This document shows, piece after piece, positions 26,211-35,140 of a DNA stretch of 62,324 nt. Both the position numbers and the translations under genes were made by a program. The stretch comes from Bacteroidales bacterium. Its GTDB lineage: Bacteria > Bacteroidota > Bacteroidia > Bacteroidales > JAFGHD01. Position 1 is the first letter of the stretch. Each line of letters opens with the position of its first letter. The stretch is taken from the NCBI GenBank assembly GCA_016927695.1, contig JAFGME010000114.1, positions 1-62,324 of the forward strand. The letters are read 5' to 3'. The notes below the pieces were generated by a model. That model had not been told where the DNA came from. It worked only from the letters and a program-made list of their open reading frames with translations, and made no database searches.

Positions 26211-29200
26211 TTATCTTGAAATGAGGAGCTTTTGGGTAGTTTCCTCAACATGACCGTCATCCCCGGTAACCCTGAGTTTATATACGTAAGCGCCGCTTTC
26301 GAGCCTCCTGCCGGTGGAACTGTGTCCGTTCCAGGTAAGAAATACCAGACCGGAAAGCACAGGATCTGCAGAATGCTCTGAAACATCTGAAAACACAAGC
26401 CTTCCGCTCAAATCAAATACATCAAGGCGGGTTCTGAGACGATCGCCGGGTTTGTTATGGCTGAAAGTAAATGAGGTGTTCCCGGAGAAAGGGTTCGGGT
26501 AATTAAACACCTTGAGTATCTCCACGGAAGATGCATTGTCGATCCTGAATTCAATGACGGACACAGAAGAATTATTATAGGTATCCCATGCTTTCAGGCT
26601 GAGAGTGTGCAATCCGTCGGCCAGGCCTGTAAAAGGAAAGACAATCCTTCCAGACTGATACGAGTCGGTATCCGGCACAAAATAATCGTTCAGGATCATC
26701 TTGGCGCCGGAATCCTCATCCAAAGCGGCCATAATGTCGTGACCTATGCTGTTCCCATAACAATTGATACCATGTAAATCGGAAAGGTAGGCAATCAATA
26801 CCGGGTTTTCATCAGTGATGCCACCCGAAACAAAGCTTTCATCATTCATATAGAGTACAATTTCCGGGCCTTCGTTATCCGGGTCAGGGTTGTGATAAAA
26901 TCCCCCCGCCTTCACCTCTGAATAATAACCAGAAGCATCCCTGTTCAGTGAATCCGAAACAGCATAGTAGCTTATCTTTGCATTCCCCGGGGCTGTAGAA
27001 ACACCGGAGGGCACAACAAAAGAAAAATCAAAACTGCCGTTTTCCACGCTTGATATCCCCCTGAAAATTTCTTTGTCAAAAAGATTGAATTCGGCTTCAT
27101 TGCTTCCGCTGTCGTTGGCCCTTGTTTTATATTCCGTGGCTTTATCAAAAACAGTGGTATAAATCAAACCATTGAAATTTTCGATACGGTTTCCCAGGGA
27201 ATCGGAAATTTCACCGCGGAAAGTCATTGTACGCAGGGCCGAAAGTGTATCAATCTGCCCCGAAACCTCAATGCCGTTGATGTGGGTGGTTTTCACCAGG
27301 TAGTCGGGATAAGACATCCTGAGGGCCGGATCCCCCAGGAGCATAAAGTTCCTCGTGGTTGAAACCCCCTCCGGTTTGGATAATCGGATAAGGTCGCCCA
27401 GCCTGGGCAGGCCGGAATCGATGGCCTCGAAAACCCTCTCATAAAACAGCTTGTTCAGGGAAAAATTGGAAGATGAATAAGCAAGCCTCGTGGTGGTGAA
27501 CAATGCTATTCCGCCACCCGATGGATTGAAAAACACCTCCTCTCCTCCCGAAACAATCAGCGGTTCGTCGAACCGCGTGAACTCACAGGTAGCTGTGAGA
27601 AAAACCGGCAACCTGTTGTTGTTCGACCACTTTTTAATGTCAGGTATTTCAATGACCCTCTCATGGGCCCAGCCCCTCGGCCCTCCGTGTCCGATGTAAT
27701 TTATGATAAAGGCGCCCTCTCCCATCTGGTCATTGATGGCCTTTGTGACTTCAGGATATTTGTTTCCACCGGTTGTTTTCACCTGCTCAAAAGCATCCAG
27801 GTATATCTTTGTAATGTTGAAGCCGGCATGCAATCTTTCAAGATTCCTTGCAAGGCTGTCCGCCTGATCAAAGTGAAGGTTACTGTCTTCATCATCTCCT
27901 ATCAGGCAGATTGTTTTTTTCCATAAACCCTCTGATTCTTCTCCAAACATATATTCCCTGATTTTCTTCACGGCAATGTCAGCATCATTCACTGATCCGG
28001 CAGGTATCCTGCCGATACCGAGGTCGAGTACGCCGAAACACTCATTCCCTTCATTTTCGTCAAGCATCCCGAAATAATCGTCAATCACATAGGAATTTGC
28101 AGTGTTCCACGACTCCATCGTCTGGTATGTGGGGATAAAGTTGGTATTGTTTTCAAGCCTGTTCTTCATATCAAAGGAGCCGTCGCCAAAAAGCAGGAGA
28201 TAACGGGGAGAAGCAGCCCCGTGCCTGTCATAAAGCATTTTCATAAAATCCCTGATGGCAGTGACATCCTGCGCCCCTGATGAAAACTCATTGTATATGA
28301 TTTCCGGTTCGGTTATGAAAACAGTCATGCCATCGTATTGCCGGTGGATTGAGGCCACTTCTCCGGCAGCCTCCCGGAAAAGGGGATGGGTTATGATAAC
28401 CATGTCTGCAGGGCCTGTTCCATGCAGGTCCTGGTTCTCGATCCTGGTGATAAACTCCGGCGTTAAATAGGGGTTACCATTGAAACCAATATATTCCTTT
28501 AACGAATCTGACCCGGCCCGGAATCTGAACGTCCCGCCTTCCAGGTTTCCCTGCATCTGCCTGGGGTGAAGGGGGTTTGTAATATCCCACACCCTGGTGC
28601 CGGTATGGGCTCCCATTAAGGCGAACTCAGCGATGTGGCCGGATCCGGTCGATTCCAGATCGCGGAAAAGAAGCTGTCCGTCAACAAATCTCAGAATCTG
28701 CCTGTAATTCAAAATAATGTAATTCAGCCACCCTTCTGATTTCAGATCCGGTCGCAGGTAGCGGATGTTTACATTGATCTGGTTACCTGTGCCCGAACCG
28801 ATGGTCAGGCTCCTCTTTTTCGTTCTGGCGTATGTTTGCGAGGCAAGATTTACCGGGGTTATGGGAATGGTGTCGGTCAAAACATCATTGATCCTTATCT
28901 CAAACATCGTGCTTTCATCAGATCTCCCGGCAAAGTCGAACCTGAAGTATATTTCCGAATTGTCAGAAAGTCCGGGAAGATAAAAAGGGTACTGGTATTC
29001 CAGCTTTTCAAAATAACTATCGGCATACCATACTTTTCCCGATTCGATCAGGTTTATCCTGTCTTCATCAAAAGCAATCCGGCCGTCAAATGTGGTCACC
29101 GTATGTGTAGGGTTTCCCGATGGGCTTTGAACGGTTTGTATCCTTTTACCCGGAGTTTCGGAAACGGTGAGAAAATAGTATGTATAATCCGAATAAAAAT

Positions 29201-30044
29201 GGTTTTCATAGTCGAAATAACCCAGAATAACGTAAAACCATCTGTGCGGGCTTTGTCCGTAAAACAAAATATAGTCGTCTTCATCGAAAATCCCGTCTTC
29301 TTCTCCTGCCACCATGATGGCATTTTCAGTAAGGTCATCCAGCCGGGGCTGGTCATTACCTTCAGGCAGCATCCTTCCGCCGTTTCCATAAAGGCTAAGG
29401 TTCCTGGGATCTGTATTGTCCACATCCACCCCAAAGCTTTTCAGATCAGTGTATGTAATTATGTATATACCTGACTCCTCCACCTGCAGTTTATACCAGT
29501 CGCCTGTCCTCAGCACCGAATGCCCGGCATATTTGTTTCCCGCGTTTTGAACCGGATGTTTTGCCATGATGGTTCCCGAAACGATGAGTCTGCAGGAAAT
29601 AAGTTTTTCGAAACCTTTGTCTTCTGCTTTTCTTATGGGGACAAAACTGACATGAACAATAGGTCTGCCGCGTGAATACAAAACCGATCCCTTTGGATGG
29701 ATTTCAAAACCGATATGATCATGCTGCAAAAGAAAATCATTCTCCGGCGGGGTGCATTTTTCAAATACAGGGTCAACGATGGCCACCTCCACCTCAGTAA
29801 AATTTCCGGCGACAGGGAAAGATTTTGAAAAGAGTGGAAGTCCGCTATAGGGTTCAGCCCATGCTCCGCTGAAACCCATTCCGGGATCTGCCGGATAATG
29901 TATGTTTTTCTTTGCAGGATCAGTGTTCCATTCAATGGAAACCTCTTCCGTCCACAAAACCTGCCTGGCCGGAGCAGACGTGAATCCATCCGGGCAACAG
30001 GAAAAAACCGTCAAAAAAAACAGGGTATATATGCTATTTTTCAT
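26211..30044 (-). CDS. porU: T9SS sortase PorU, copy 1
   Basis: A 1277-residue cell-surface peptidase of the gingipain (C25) fold. A signal peptide ends near residue 25. The pre-domain contains W-Y-K-L-Q-V-E-E-S-G-I-Y. The catalytic domain has Y-N-E-F-S-S-G-A-Q-D-V-T-A-I-R-D-F, L-L-F-G-D-G-S-F-D, the catalytic His in Y-I-G-H-G-G, and C820 in L-T-A-T-C-E-F-T-R-F-D. The last 90 residues are a FlgD-like/T9SS type A domain (N-Y-P-N-P-F-S-G ... L-I-S-R). PorU removes the C-terminal signal of T9SS cargo and attaches it to surface lipopolysaccharide. The ATG at 30042-30044 is preferred over a TTG three codons upstream. A second porU lies 80 bases upstream on the same strand. Confidence 0.88.
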   Translation of the reverse strand: MKNSIYTLFFLTVFSCCPDGFTSAPARQVLWTEEVSIEWNTDPAKKNIHYPADPGMGFSGAWAEPYSGLPLFSKSFPVAGNFTEVEVAIVDPVFEKCTPPENDFLLQHDHIGFEIHPKGSVLYSRGRPIVHVSFVPIRKAEDKGFEKLISCRLIVSGTIMAKHPVQNAGNKYAGHSVLRTGDWYKLQVEESGIYIITYTDLKSFGVDVDNTDPRNLSLYGNGGRMLPEGNDQPRLDDLTENAIMVAGEEDGIFDEDDYILFYGQSPHRWFYVILGYFDYENHFYSDYTYYFLTVSETPGKRIQTVQSPSGNPTHTVTTFDGRIAFDEDRINLIESGKVWYADSYFEKLEYQYPFYLPGLSDNSEIYFRFDFAGRSDESTMFEIRINDVLTDTIPITPVNLASQTYARTKKRSLTIGSGTGNQINVNIRYLRPDLKSEGWLNYIILNYRQILRFVDGQLLFRDLESTGSGHIAEFALMGAHTGTRVWDITNPLHPRQMQGNLEGGTFRFRAGSDSLKEYIGFNGNPYLTPEFITRIENQDLHGTGPADMVIITHPLFREAAGEVASIHRQYDGMTVFITEPEIIYNEFSSGAQDVTAIRDFMKMLYDRHGAASPRYLLLFGDGSFDMKNRLENNTNFIPTYQTMESWNTANSYVIDDYFGMLDENEGNECFGVLDLGIGRIPAGSVNDADIAVKKIREYMFGEESEGLWKKTICLIGDDEDSNLHFDQADSLARNLERLHAGFNITKIYLDAFEQVKTTGGNKYPEVTKAINDQMGEGAFIINYIGHGGPRGWAHERVIEIPDIKKWSNNNRLPVFLTATCEFTRFDEPLIVSGGEEVFFNPSGGGIALFTTTRLAYSSSNFSLNKLFYERVFEAIDSGLPRLGDLIRLSKPEGVSTTRNFMLLGDPALRMSYPDYLVKTTHINGIEVSGQIDTLSALRTMTFRGEISDSLGNRIENFNGLIYTTVFDKATEYKTRANDSGSNEAEFNLFDKEIFRGISSVENGSFDFSFVVPSGVSTAPGNAKISYYAVSDSLNRDASGYYSEVKAGGFYHNPDPDNEGPEIVLYMNDESFVSGGITDENPVLIAYLSDLHGINCYGNSIGHDIMAALDEDSGAKMILNDYFVPDTDSYQSGRIVFPFTGLADGLHTLSLKAWDTYNNSSVSVIEFRIDNASSVEILKVFNYPNPFSGNTSFTFSHNKPGDRLRTRLDVFDLSGRLVFSDVSEHSADPVLSGLVFLTWNGHSSTGRRLESGAYVYKLRVTGDDGHVEETTQKLLISR

Positions 30045-30124
30045 TTTCAACAAAAGTAGTCATGTAAACATTAAGATGCCAAAAAAGAAACAACAGTTGC
30101 TTTCTCTCTCTTCGCATTTGCCAG

Positions 30125-33100
30125 TTATCTTAAAATCACCAGTTTGCCTGTGCCTTCATCCAAAAGGCCTCCGCGGTTGGTCACCTCCACCCTGTAAATA
30201 TACATTCCATGGTTCAGTTTGTTGCCACCCTCATCCTTGCCGTCCCATGCCAGAGATTTATACCTGTATCCTCCGGCAAAACCCGAATCCCTGAGTGTTC
30301 TGACCTGCTGACCTGTCAGGTTATATATTCTGATCGTGATGTCAAGGTCGCCACCGGCCTGGTTATGCTCAAATGAAAACACGGTTGATTCAGTGAAAGG
30401 ATTGGGATAATTAAAAAGTTTGTCCATCACAAGATGATCGGCAGAGGCCACTGTAAAATTTATGGAAGCAACCGAGGAATTGTTATGCACATCCCAGATC
30501 TTGACTGTCAGTGAATAATCGCCCTCCTCCAGTCCAAAAAAGGGATAGTTTATGCTTCCCCTTTTGAAGTTGTCCACTTCCGCTTCGTAATAATCATTCA
30601 ACGTAAAAGTTTTGGTGTAATTTAAAGTTGCCGTAAGGTTATGACCGATTCCGCTTCCTACCGTATTGATGCCGCTTTCGTCTTCCACAAGAGCAAACAA
30701 TACCGGATTGGGGCCTGTGATTCCGCCTGAAACAAAATTTTCATCGTTCATAAACAGCCTGATGGCCGGCCCTGTAAGATCAGGCACAGCCTGGGTGTTA
30801 TATCCGCCCACCACCAGGTCAAAACTGTTACCGGCAGCATCCAGTTCCCCGTTTTCAGCATAGAAACTCAATTTTCCGAAGCCAAACTCATAGGCAATGT
30901 CTTTCGGTGCGATGAAAGAAAAACTCCATTCCCCTTTATTAATGCTGGCTTTGCCATTATAAAGGGCATTTTTCCGGATGAAGAAAGCCCTGGGGATGCT
31001 TCCGGGGTCGTTTCCAAGAGAATTAATCTGTGACGGTTTATCAAGCACTAAGGGGTAAAGCGTTCCATTGTAGTCTGTAAGTATCTGACCTGAGCCATCC
31101 ACCACCTGCCCGGAGATGGTGATTTCCGAGAGGGCTGTAATGGTGTCTCCGCCCTGAAGGATGGGATAATTGTTAATGTGAGTGGCAATGACTCTGAATT
31201 CAGGAAATGCGGGTTTCAGGGCCGGATCTCCCATCAGTATGAATTTACGCCCGTTTTCATTGGATCCCGACTCCGTTTTTGCCAGCCTGATGATATCGCC
31301 CATCCTTTTGTATGTTCCGTTTTCAGGGGTAAGGGCGTATTTATAGTAACTTTTGTTCAGCCCGCTGTTCGATCCGGCATAAGTGGGCCTGGTAGTGGTG
31401 AAAAGTGCGATTCCGCCGCCTTTGGGATTCAGGAATACAAACTCCCCGGCAGAAGTCCTTCCGGGATCGTCAAAGCGGCTGAATTCACAGGTGGCGGTTA
31501 TGAAAACAGGCATCCTGTCGAAGTTGTCCCATGAATTGATGTCGGCAATTTCAAGCACCCTTTCGTGCGCCCAGCCTGCTTCTCCGCCATGCCCGACATA
31601 ATTCAACATCAGTGCGCCGCGTTTAACCTTTCTGTTGATGTCTTCATTAGCGCCGGGATACCTTTCTCCACCGGGGGTAGCAGCCTGCTGGTAAGCATCC
31701 AGATATACCTTTTCAAGATTCACATTTCCATTGAGGGATTCTATCACAGAAGCCAGTTCTTCTGCATCTTCGAGGTGAAGGTTAGAGTCCTCATCATCAG
31801 CAACCAGGCATATCGTGTTGCGCCATGACCCCATGCAAACCTGAGAAGCCCCGGCATAATGAATCACTTTATCCACAGCGCTTTTGGCCTCCTGCTCAGT
31901 GGCTACCACAAATCTGCCGATCCCGATGTCGATCATGAAATCCATCGGATCATCGTCAAGCAACCCGAAATAATCATCAGTGACGTAAGAATTTACGGTA
32001 TGTAATGATTCGGGTGATTGCCAGGTGGGAACAAAATTCGTGTTGTTTTCAATAAGATTCTTATAATCATAGGAACCATCCCCAAAAAGGAGAAGGTATC
32101 GCGGAAGATTCCACTCCTCCGCCCGGTCGTAAAGCATTTTCATAAAATTACGGATGGCGGTGACGTCTTGCGCGCCTGAAGAAAATTCATTATAAATCAA
32201 CTGGGGTTCGACCACCTCCACCGTAAGCCCGTCAAAATCACGGTGATGTTGTGCCAGCCTGTCGGCCTGATTCACGAAAAGAGGATGAGCAATGATGATC
32301 ATATCGACCTTGTGGAGCCCATGGAGGTTTTGATTGGGTACCTTCTCAACAAACAGGGGGGAGATGAACTGTGTACCGTCAAATGCGATATATTCCCGGA
32401 TAGTCCCTGTTTCAACATTGAAATCCAACTGGCTGCCGTTCAGGGTGGCGTCCACCCTGCCGGCATTGGCAAAATCGGTGACATCCCATACTGTAACCGA
32501 CCCTGTAGCATTGCCCATCATGAACCGGGTGATGCTATCCTGCCCTGCCGAACGTGTATCGCGGAAAGCCATCTGCCCGCCCCTGAAACTCAGGGCCCTT
32601 CGATAGTTAATCTGGTAATAATTCAGCCATCCTGTGCTGCCCGACTGGGGTTTGACATATTCTACGGAAAGATTTAAGGTTCCGGATGACAGGTTCATGG
32701 AAATTTCATCACTGGAAGACCTTGCATAATAAGTGTTTGGTGAGTTGGAAACATTGGACACCGGCACCGTCATTTTCAGGTCGCCATTGATGTAAAACCT
32801 GAATGAGCTGGTAACAAATGACCTGGCAGCAACCTCTGCCCTGAGAACCACCGGTTCTGAAACCAGCAGGCCTGGAAATGAGAGTTCATGATCAATTTTG
32901 GGATACAGGTCAAAAAACTCTCCAAACCATATCCTGCCTGACTTAATAAGATTTTCCCTGTCCGTTTCATGAACAAAGTAATCGTCATATGAGTTGACTT
33001 CAGAATTTGGAGGATCAGGGGATTGCAATACCGTGGCAATCCTTTTGCCGGGACCCAGATCCGCCGTAATGAAATAGTACGAATAACCGGAATACAGGTG

Positions 33101-33928
33101 TTTGGTATGGAAAAATCCGCCCGCCAGAGGGTTATATTGCCACTGATCCGGCGACTGCCCGTAAAAAAGGAGATAATCATCTCCATTGAAAACCCCGTCC
33201 TCCTCTCCTTTGACAAAAACAGCAAGTTCGGTCAGATCATCGCTGCTCTGAATGAGGGTTGTTTCAGGAAGCATGCCCCCCCTGTTGCCATAAACCCTGA
33301 GGTTTTTCGGATCAAGAGTTGAAACAGGTAACCCCATCCCTTCCAGGTCGTTGTATGTAAGCCTGCATATCCCGGTTTCGGGAACACCAACACGGTACCA
33401 GCTTCCGCTGCTCAATACCGATTCGAAAGTATATTCCCAGGAGTTTGAAACGGAAGAAGCGCTCCGTGGAGCATCTTCAATCTCAATCAGTAAATCAAAT
33501 GAAACAAGTTTCTCATAACCGGAAAAAAAAGAATTATACCTGATGGGAATTAACTGTATGAACAGATACGGTTTTTTCGCGCTGTAATGTATTCCATAAG
33601 TCACCTGAAGTTCTTCCCGGATCAGATCGAGCCCCTCAATATCAGTAAGTTCATCATTCTGAAACAGTTCATACATCCCATTCCTGACCGTGACATCCGA
33701 AATAACCTGCGTACGGTCAAGCGGTATGGTTACGGAATATTCCGGCAAAAAGCTTCTCCCGGGATCGGGTACACATCCGGAAAAATCAAGGACTTTCTGC
33801 TCCTCTCCCATAGCATTGATCAGGGTTGTGTTTGGATTCCATTTCAATGCGACACGGTGTACCGCTTCGGAGGTATAACCGGTGGAAAAAAACAGCAGGT
33901 TCACAATGAACAGGATACTGAACTTCAT
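30125..33928 (-). CDS. porU: T9SS sortase PorU, copy 2
   Basis: A 1267-residue paralogue of the downstream gene with the same layout. Start at M-K-F-S-I-L-F-I-V (ATG ending 33928), chosen because it directly precedes the signal peptide. Shared motifs include W-Y-R-V-G-V-P-E-T-G-I-C, Y-N-E-F-S-S-G-A-Q-D-V-T-A-I-R-N-F, L-L-F-G-D-G-S-Y-D, catalytic His in Y-V-G-H-G-G, C814 in I-T-A-T-C-E-F-S-R-F-D and a C-terminal N-Y-P-N-P-F-T-E type A domain ending L-V-I-L-R. Both copies keep the catalytic dyad, so both may be active, with diverged cargo preference or one as backup. It is divergent from the PorP/SprF gene (95-base gap). PorV, the usual sortase partner, is not in this window. Confidence 0.88.
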   Translation of the reverse strand: MKFSILFIVNLLFFSTGYTSEAVHRVALKWNPNTTLINAMGEEQKVLDFSGCVPDPGRSFLPEYSVTIPLDRTQVISDVTVRNGMYELFQNDELTDIEGLDLIREELQVTYGIHYSAKKPYLFIQLIPIRYNSFFSGYEKLVSFDLLIEIEDAPRSASSVSNSWEYTFESVLSSGSWYRVGVPETGICRLTYNDLEGMGLPVSTLDPKNLRVYGNRGGMLPETTLIQSSDDLTELAVFVKGEEDGVFNGDDYLLFYGQSPDQWQYNPLAGGFFHTKHLYSGYSYYFITADLGPGKRIATVLQSPDPPNSEVNSYDDYFVHETDRENLIKSGRIWFGEFFDLYPKIDHELSFPGLLVSEPVVLRAEVAARSFVTSSFRFYINGDLKMTVPVSNVSNSPNTYYARSSSDEISMNLSSGTLNLSVEYVKPQSGSTGWLNYYQINYRRALSFRGGQMAFRDTRSAGQDSITRFMMGNATGSVTVWDVTDFANAGRVDATLNGSQLDFNVETGTIREYIAFDGTQFISPLFVEKVPNQNLHGLHKVDMIIIAHPLFVNQADRLAQHHRDFDGLTVEVVEPQLIYNEFSSGAQDVTAIRNFMKMLYDRAEEWNLPRYLLLFGDGSYDYKNLIENNTNFVPTWQSPESLHTVNSYVTDDYFGLLDDDPMDFMIDIGIGRFVVATEQEAKSAVDKVIHYAGASQVCMGSWRNTICLVADDEDSNLHLEDAEELASVIESLNGNVNLEKVYLDAYQQAATPGGERYPGANEDINRKVKRGALMLNYVGHGGEAGWAHERVLEIADINSWDNFDRMPVFITATCEFSRFDDPGRTSAGEFVFLNPKGGGIALFTTTRPTYAGSNSGLNKSYYKYALTPENGTYKRMGDIIRLAKTESGSNENGRKFILMGDPALKPAFPEFRVIATHINNYPILQGGDTITALSEITISGQVVDGSGQILTDYNGTLYPLVLDKPSQINSLGNDPGSIPRAFFIRKNALYNGKASINKGEWSFSFIAPKDIAYEFGFGKLSFYAENGELDAAGNSFDLVVGGYNTQAVPDLTGPAIRLFMNDENFVSGGITGPNPVLFALVEDESGINTVGSGIGHNLTATLNYTKTFTLNDYYEAEVDNFKRGSINYPFFGLEEGDYSLTVKIWDVHNNSSVASINFTVASADHLVMDKLFNYPNPFTESTVFSFEHNQAGGDLDITIRIYNLTGQQVRTLRDSGFAGGYRYKSLAWDGKDEGGNKLNHGMYIYRVEVTNRGGLLDEGTGKLVILR

Positions 33929-34023
33929 CTGATATGCATTTAGTTTAAACCAGTTTGTAAAAATAATAAACAATCCAAAACGTTTTTGTTCATCGATGAA
34001 GGCGATAATGAAACAATTTCAGG

Positions 34024-35112
34024 GTGAAAAACGTAATAACCACTAAAATATTTCCTGCCGGGGGTCTTCAGGATGTTAACGAAGATTTAAAATTTATCAG
34101 GATAATTGAGTTGTTCAGGACAAAAACAGTAATAATTTCAGCAATACTAACGGTTTTGCTTATGCCGCTTGCATCATGTACACAGGATCCGGTTTTTTCG
34201 CAGTTCTATGGCAATCCGCTGTATCTGAATCCGGCCCTTGCAGGCTCCGGTGAATGTCCCCGTTTCATTGCCAATTACAGGAACCAATGGCCTTCAATGC
34301 CCGGCAATTTTGTCACTTACAGCGCATCCTTTGATTTATTCTCTGAACCTTTGTCAGGAGGTCTTGGCATGCTTGTCACATCCGATAATACGGCAGGTTC
34401 GATTTTCGTCACCCACAGGATCAGTCTGATCTATTCGCACCATCTTACGATAAACGCCAACTCGTTTTTTAACGCCGGATTTGAGGCTACCCTTCATCAG
34501 CAAACATTTAACTGGGATAAACTGATTTTCCCGGATATGATCGATGAAAACACCGGAAACATCAGCAACAATACCGGTGAACCGCCTCCCGGCAGGAAGT
34601 CGGTTATCGTACCTGATTTTTCGACAGGTTTTCTATACAGCCACAGCAACGGACTTTATGCCGGCCTGGCGGCACATCACCTGAACCGTCCCGATCTTGA
34701 TTTTTACCGGAATTCTGCCGGCAATCCGCTGTATATCAAATATACAGCCCATGCCGGGAAAAAAATCACCCTCTCAGAACGGTCTGTGGGGCACAGTTCC
34801 TGGTCGCTCAGCTTGTCACCAAATATGCTGTACCAGCATCAGCGCAATGCAAACAGCCTGTCGGCCGGATTTTATCTTGAAAGAAGCCCCCTGACCGCAG
34901 GCTTCTGGTACAGGCATACTTTTGAAAATCCTGACGGAATGATTTTTTTATTAGGTATCAAACAAAAAAGATTTACTTTTGGCTACAGTTACGACCTCAC
35001 CCTCTCAAAGCTCAGGGCAGCCACAGGTGGGGCGCATGAAGTTTCGTTCGGGATGTTGGTTTTTTGTGAGAAAAGAAACCGTAAAGGAGCAATAAAATGT
35101 CCTGAATTTTAG
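34024..35112 (+). CDS. T9SS PorP/SprF-family outer-membrane protein
   Basis: A beta-barrel protein of up to 362 residues. The family signature comes right after the signal segment: C-T-Q-D-P-V-F-S-Q-F-Y-G-N-P-L-Y-L-N-P-A-L-A-G. The rest consists of alternating amphipathic strands. PorP/SprF proteins help secrete T9SS cargo, often acting as partners for type B substrates. The only long-frame start is GTG at 34024, which puts some 30 hydrophilic residues before the signal peptide; a TTG about 30 codons in (before F-R-T-K-T-V-I-I-S-A-I-L) may be the real start. The signal segment ends in L-A-S-C, which could act as a lipobox. It sits between porU and gldJ, which fits a T9SS locus. Confidence 0.85.
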   Translation: MKNVITTKIFPAGGLQDVNEDLKFIRIIELFRTKTVIISAILTVLLMPLASCTQDPVFSQFYGNPLYLNPALAGSGECPRFIANYRNQWPSMPGNFVTYSASFDLFSEPLSGGLGMLVTSDNTAGSIFVTHRISLIYSHHLTINANSFFNAGFEATLHQQTFNWDKLIFPDMIDENTGNISNNTGEPPPGRKSVIVPDFSTGFLYSHSNGLYAGLAAHHLNRPDLDFYRNSAGNPLYIKYTAHAGKKITLSERSVGHSSWSLSLSPNMLYQHQRNANSLSAGFYLERSPLTAGFWYRHTFENPDGMIFLLGIKQKRFTFGYSYDLTLSKLRAATGGAHEVSFGMLVFCEKRNRKGAIKCPEF

Positions 35113-35113
35113 T

Positions 35114-35121
35114 TATTTTTG
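35114..35121 (+). promoter_or_regulatory. Candidate -7 element of gldJ
   Basis: TATTTTTG matches TAnnTTTG exactly, begins one base after the stop of the PorP/SprF gene and lies 20 bases before the gldJ ATG. No clear -33 partner was found. gldJ may be transcribed both from here and by read-through. Confidence 0.35.
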
Positions 35122-35140
35122 CAATCAAATTTTGAAAAAG

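Noticed and set aside
28836-29474. 212-codon open frame on the plus strand
   Set aside because: It lies wholly opposite the conserved pre-domain of porU copy 1, and its translation resembles nothing.
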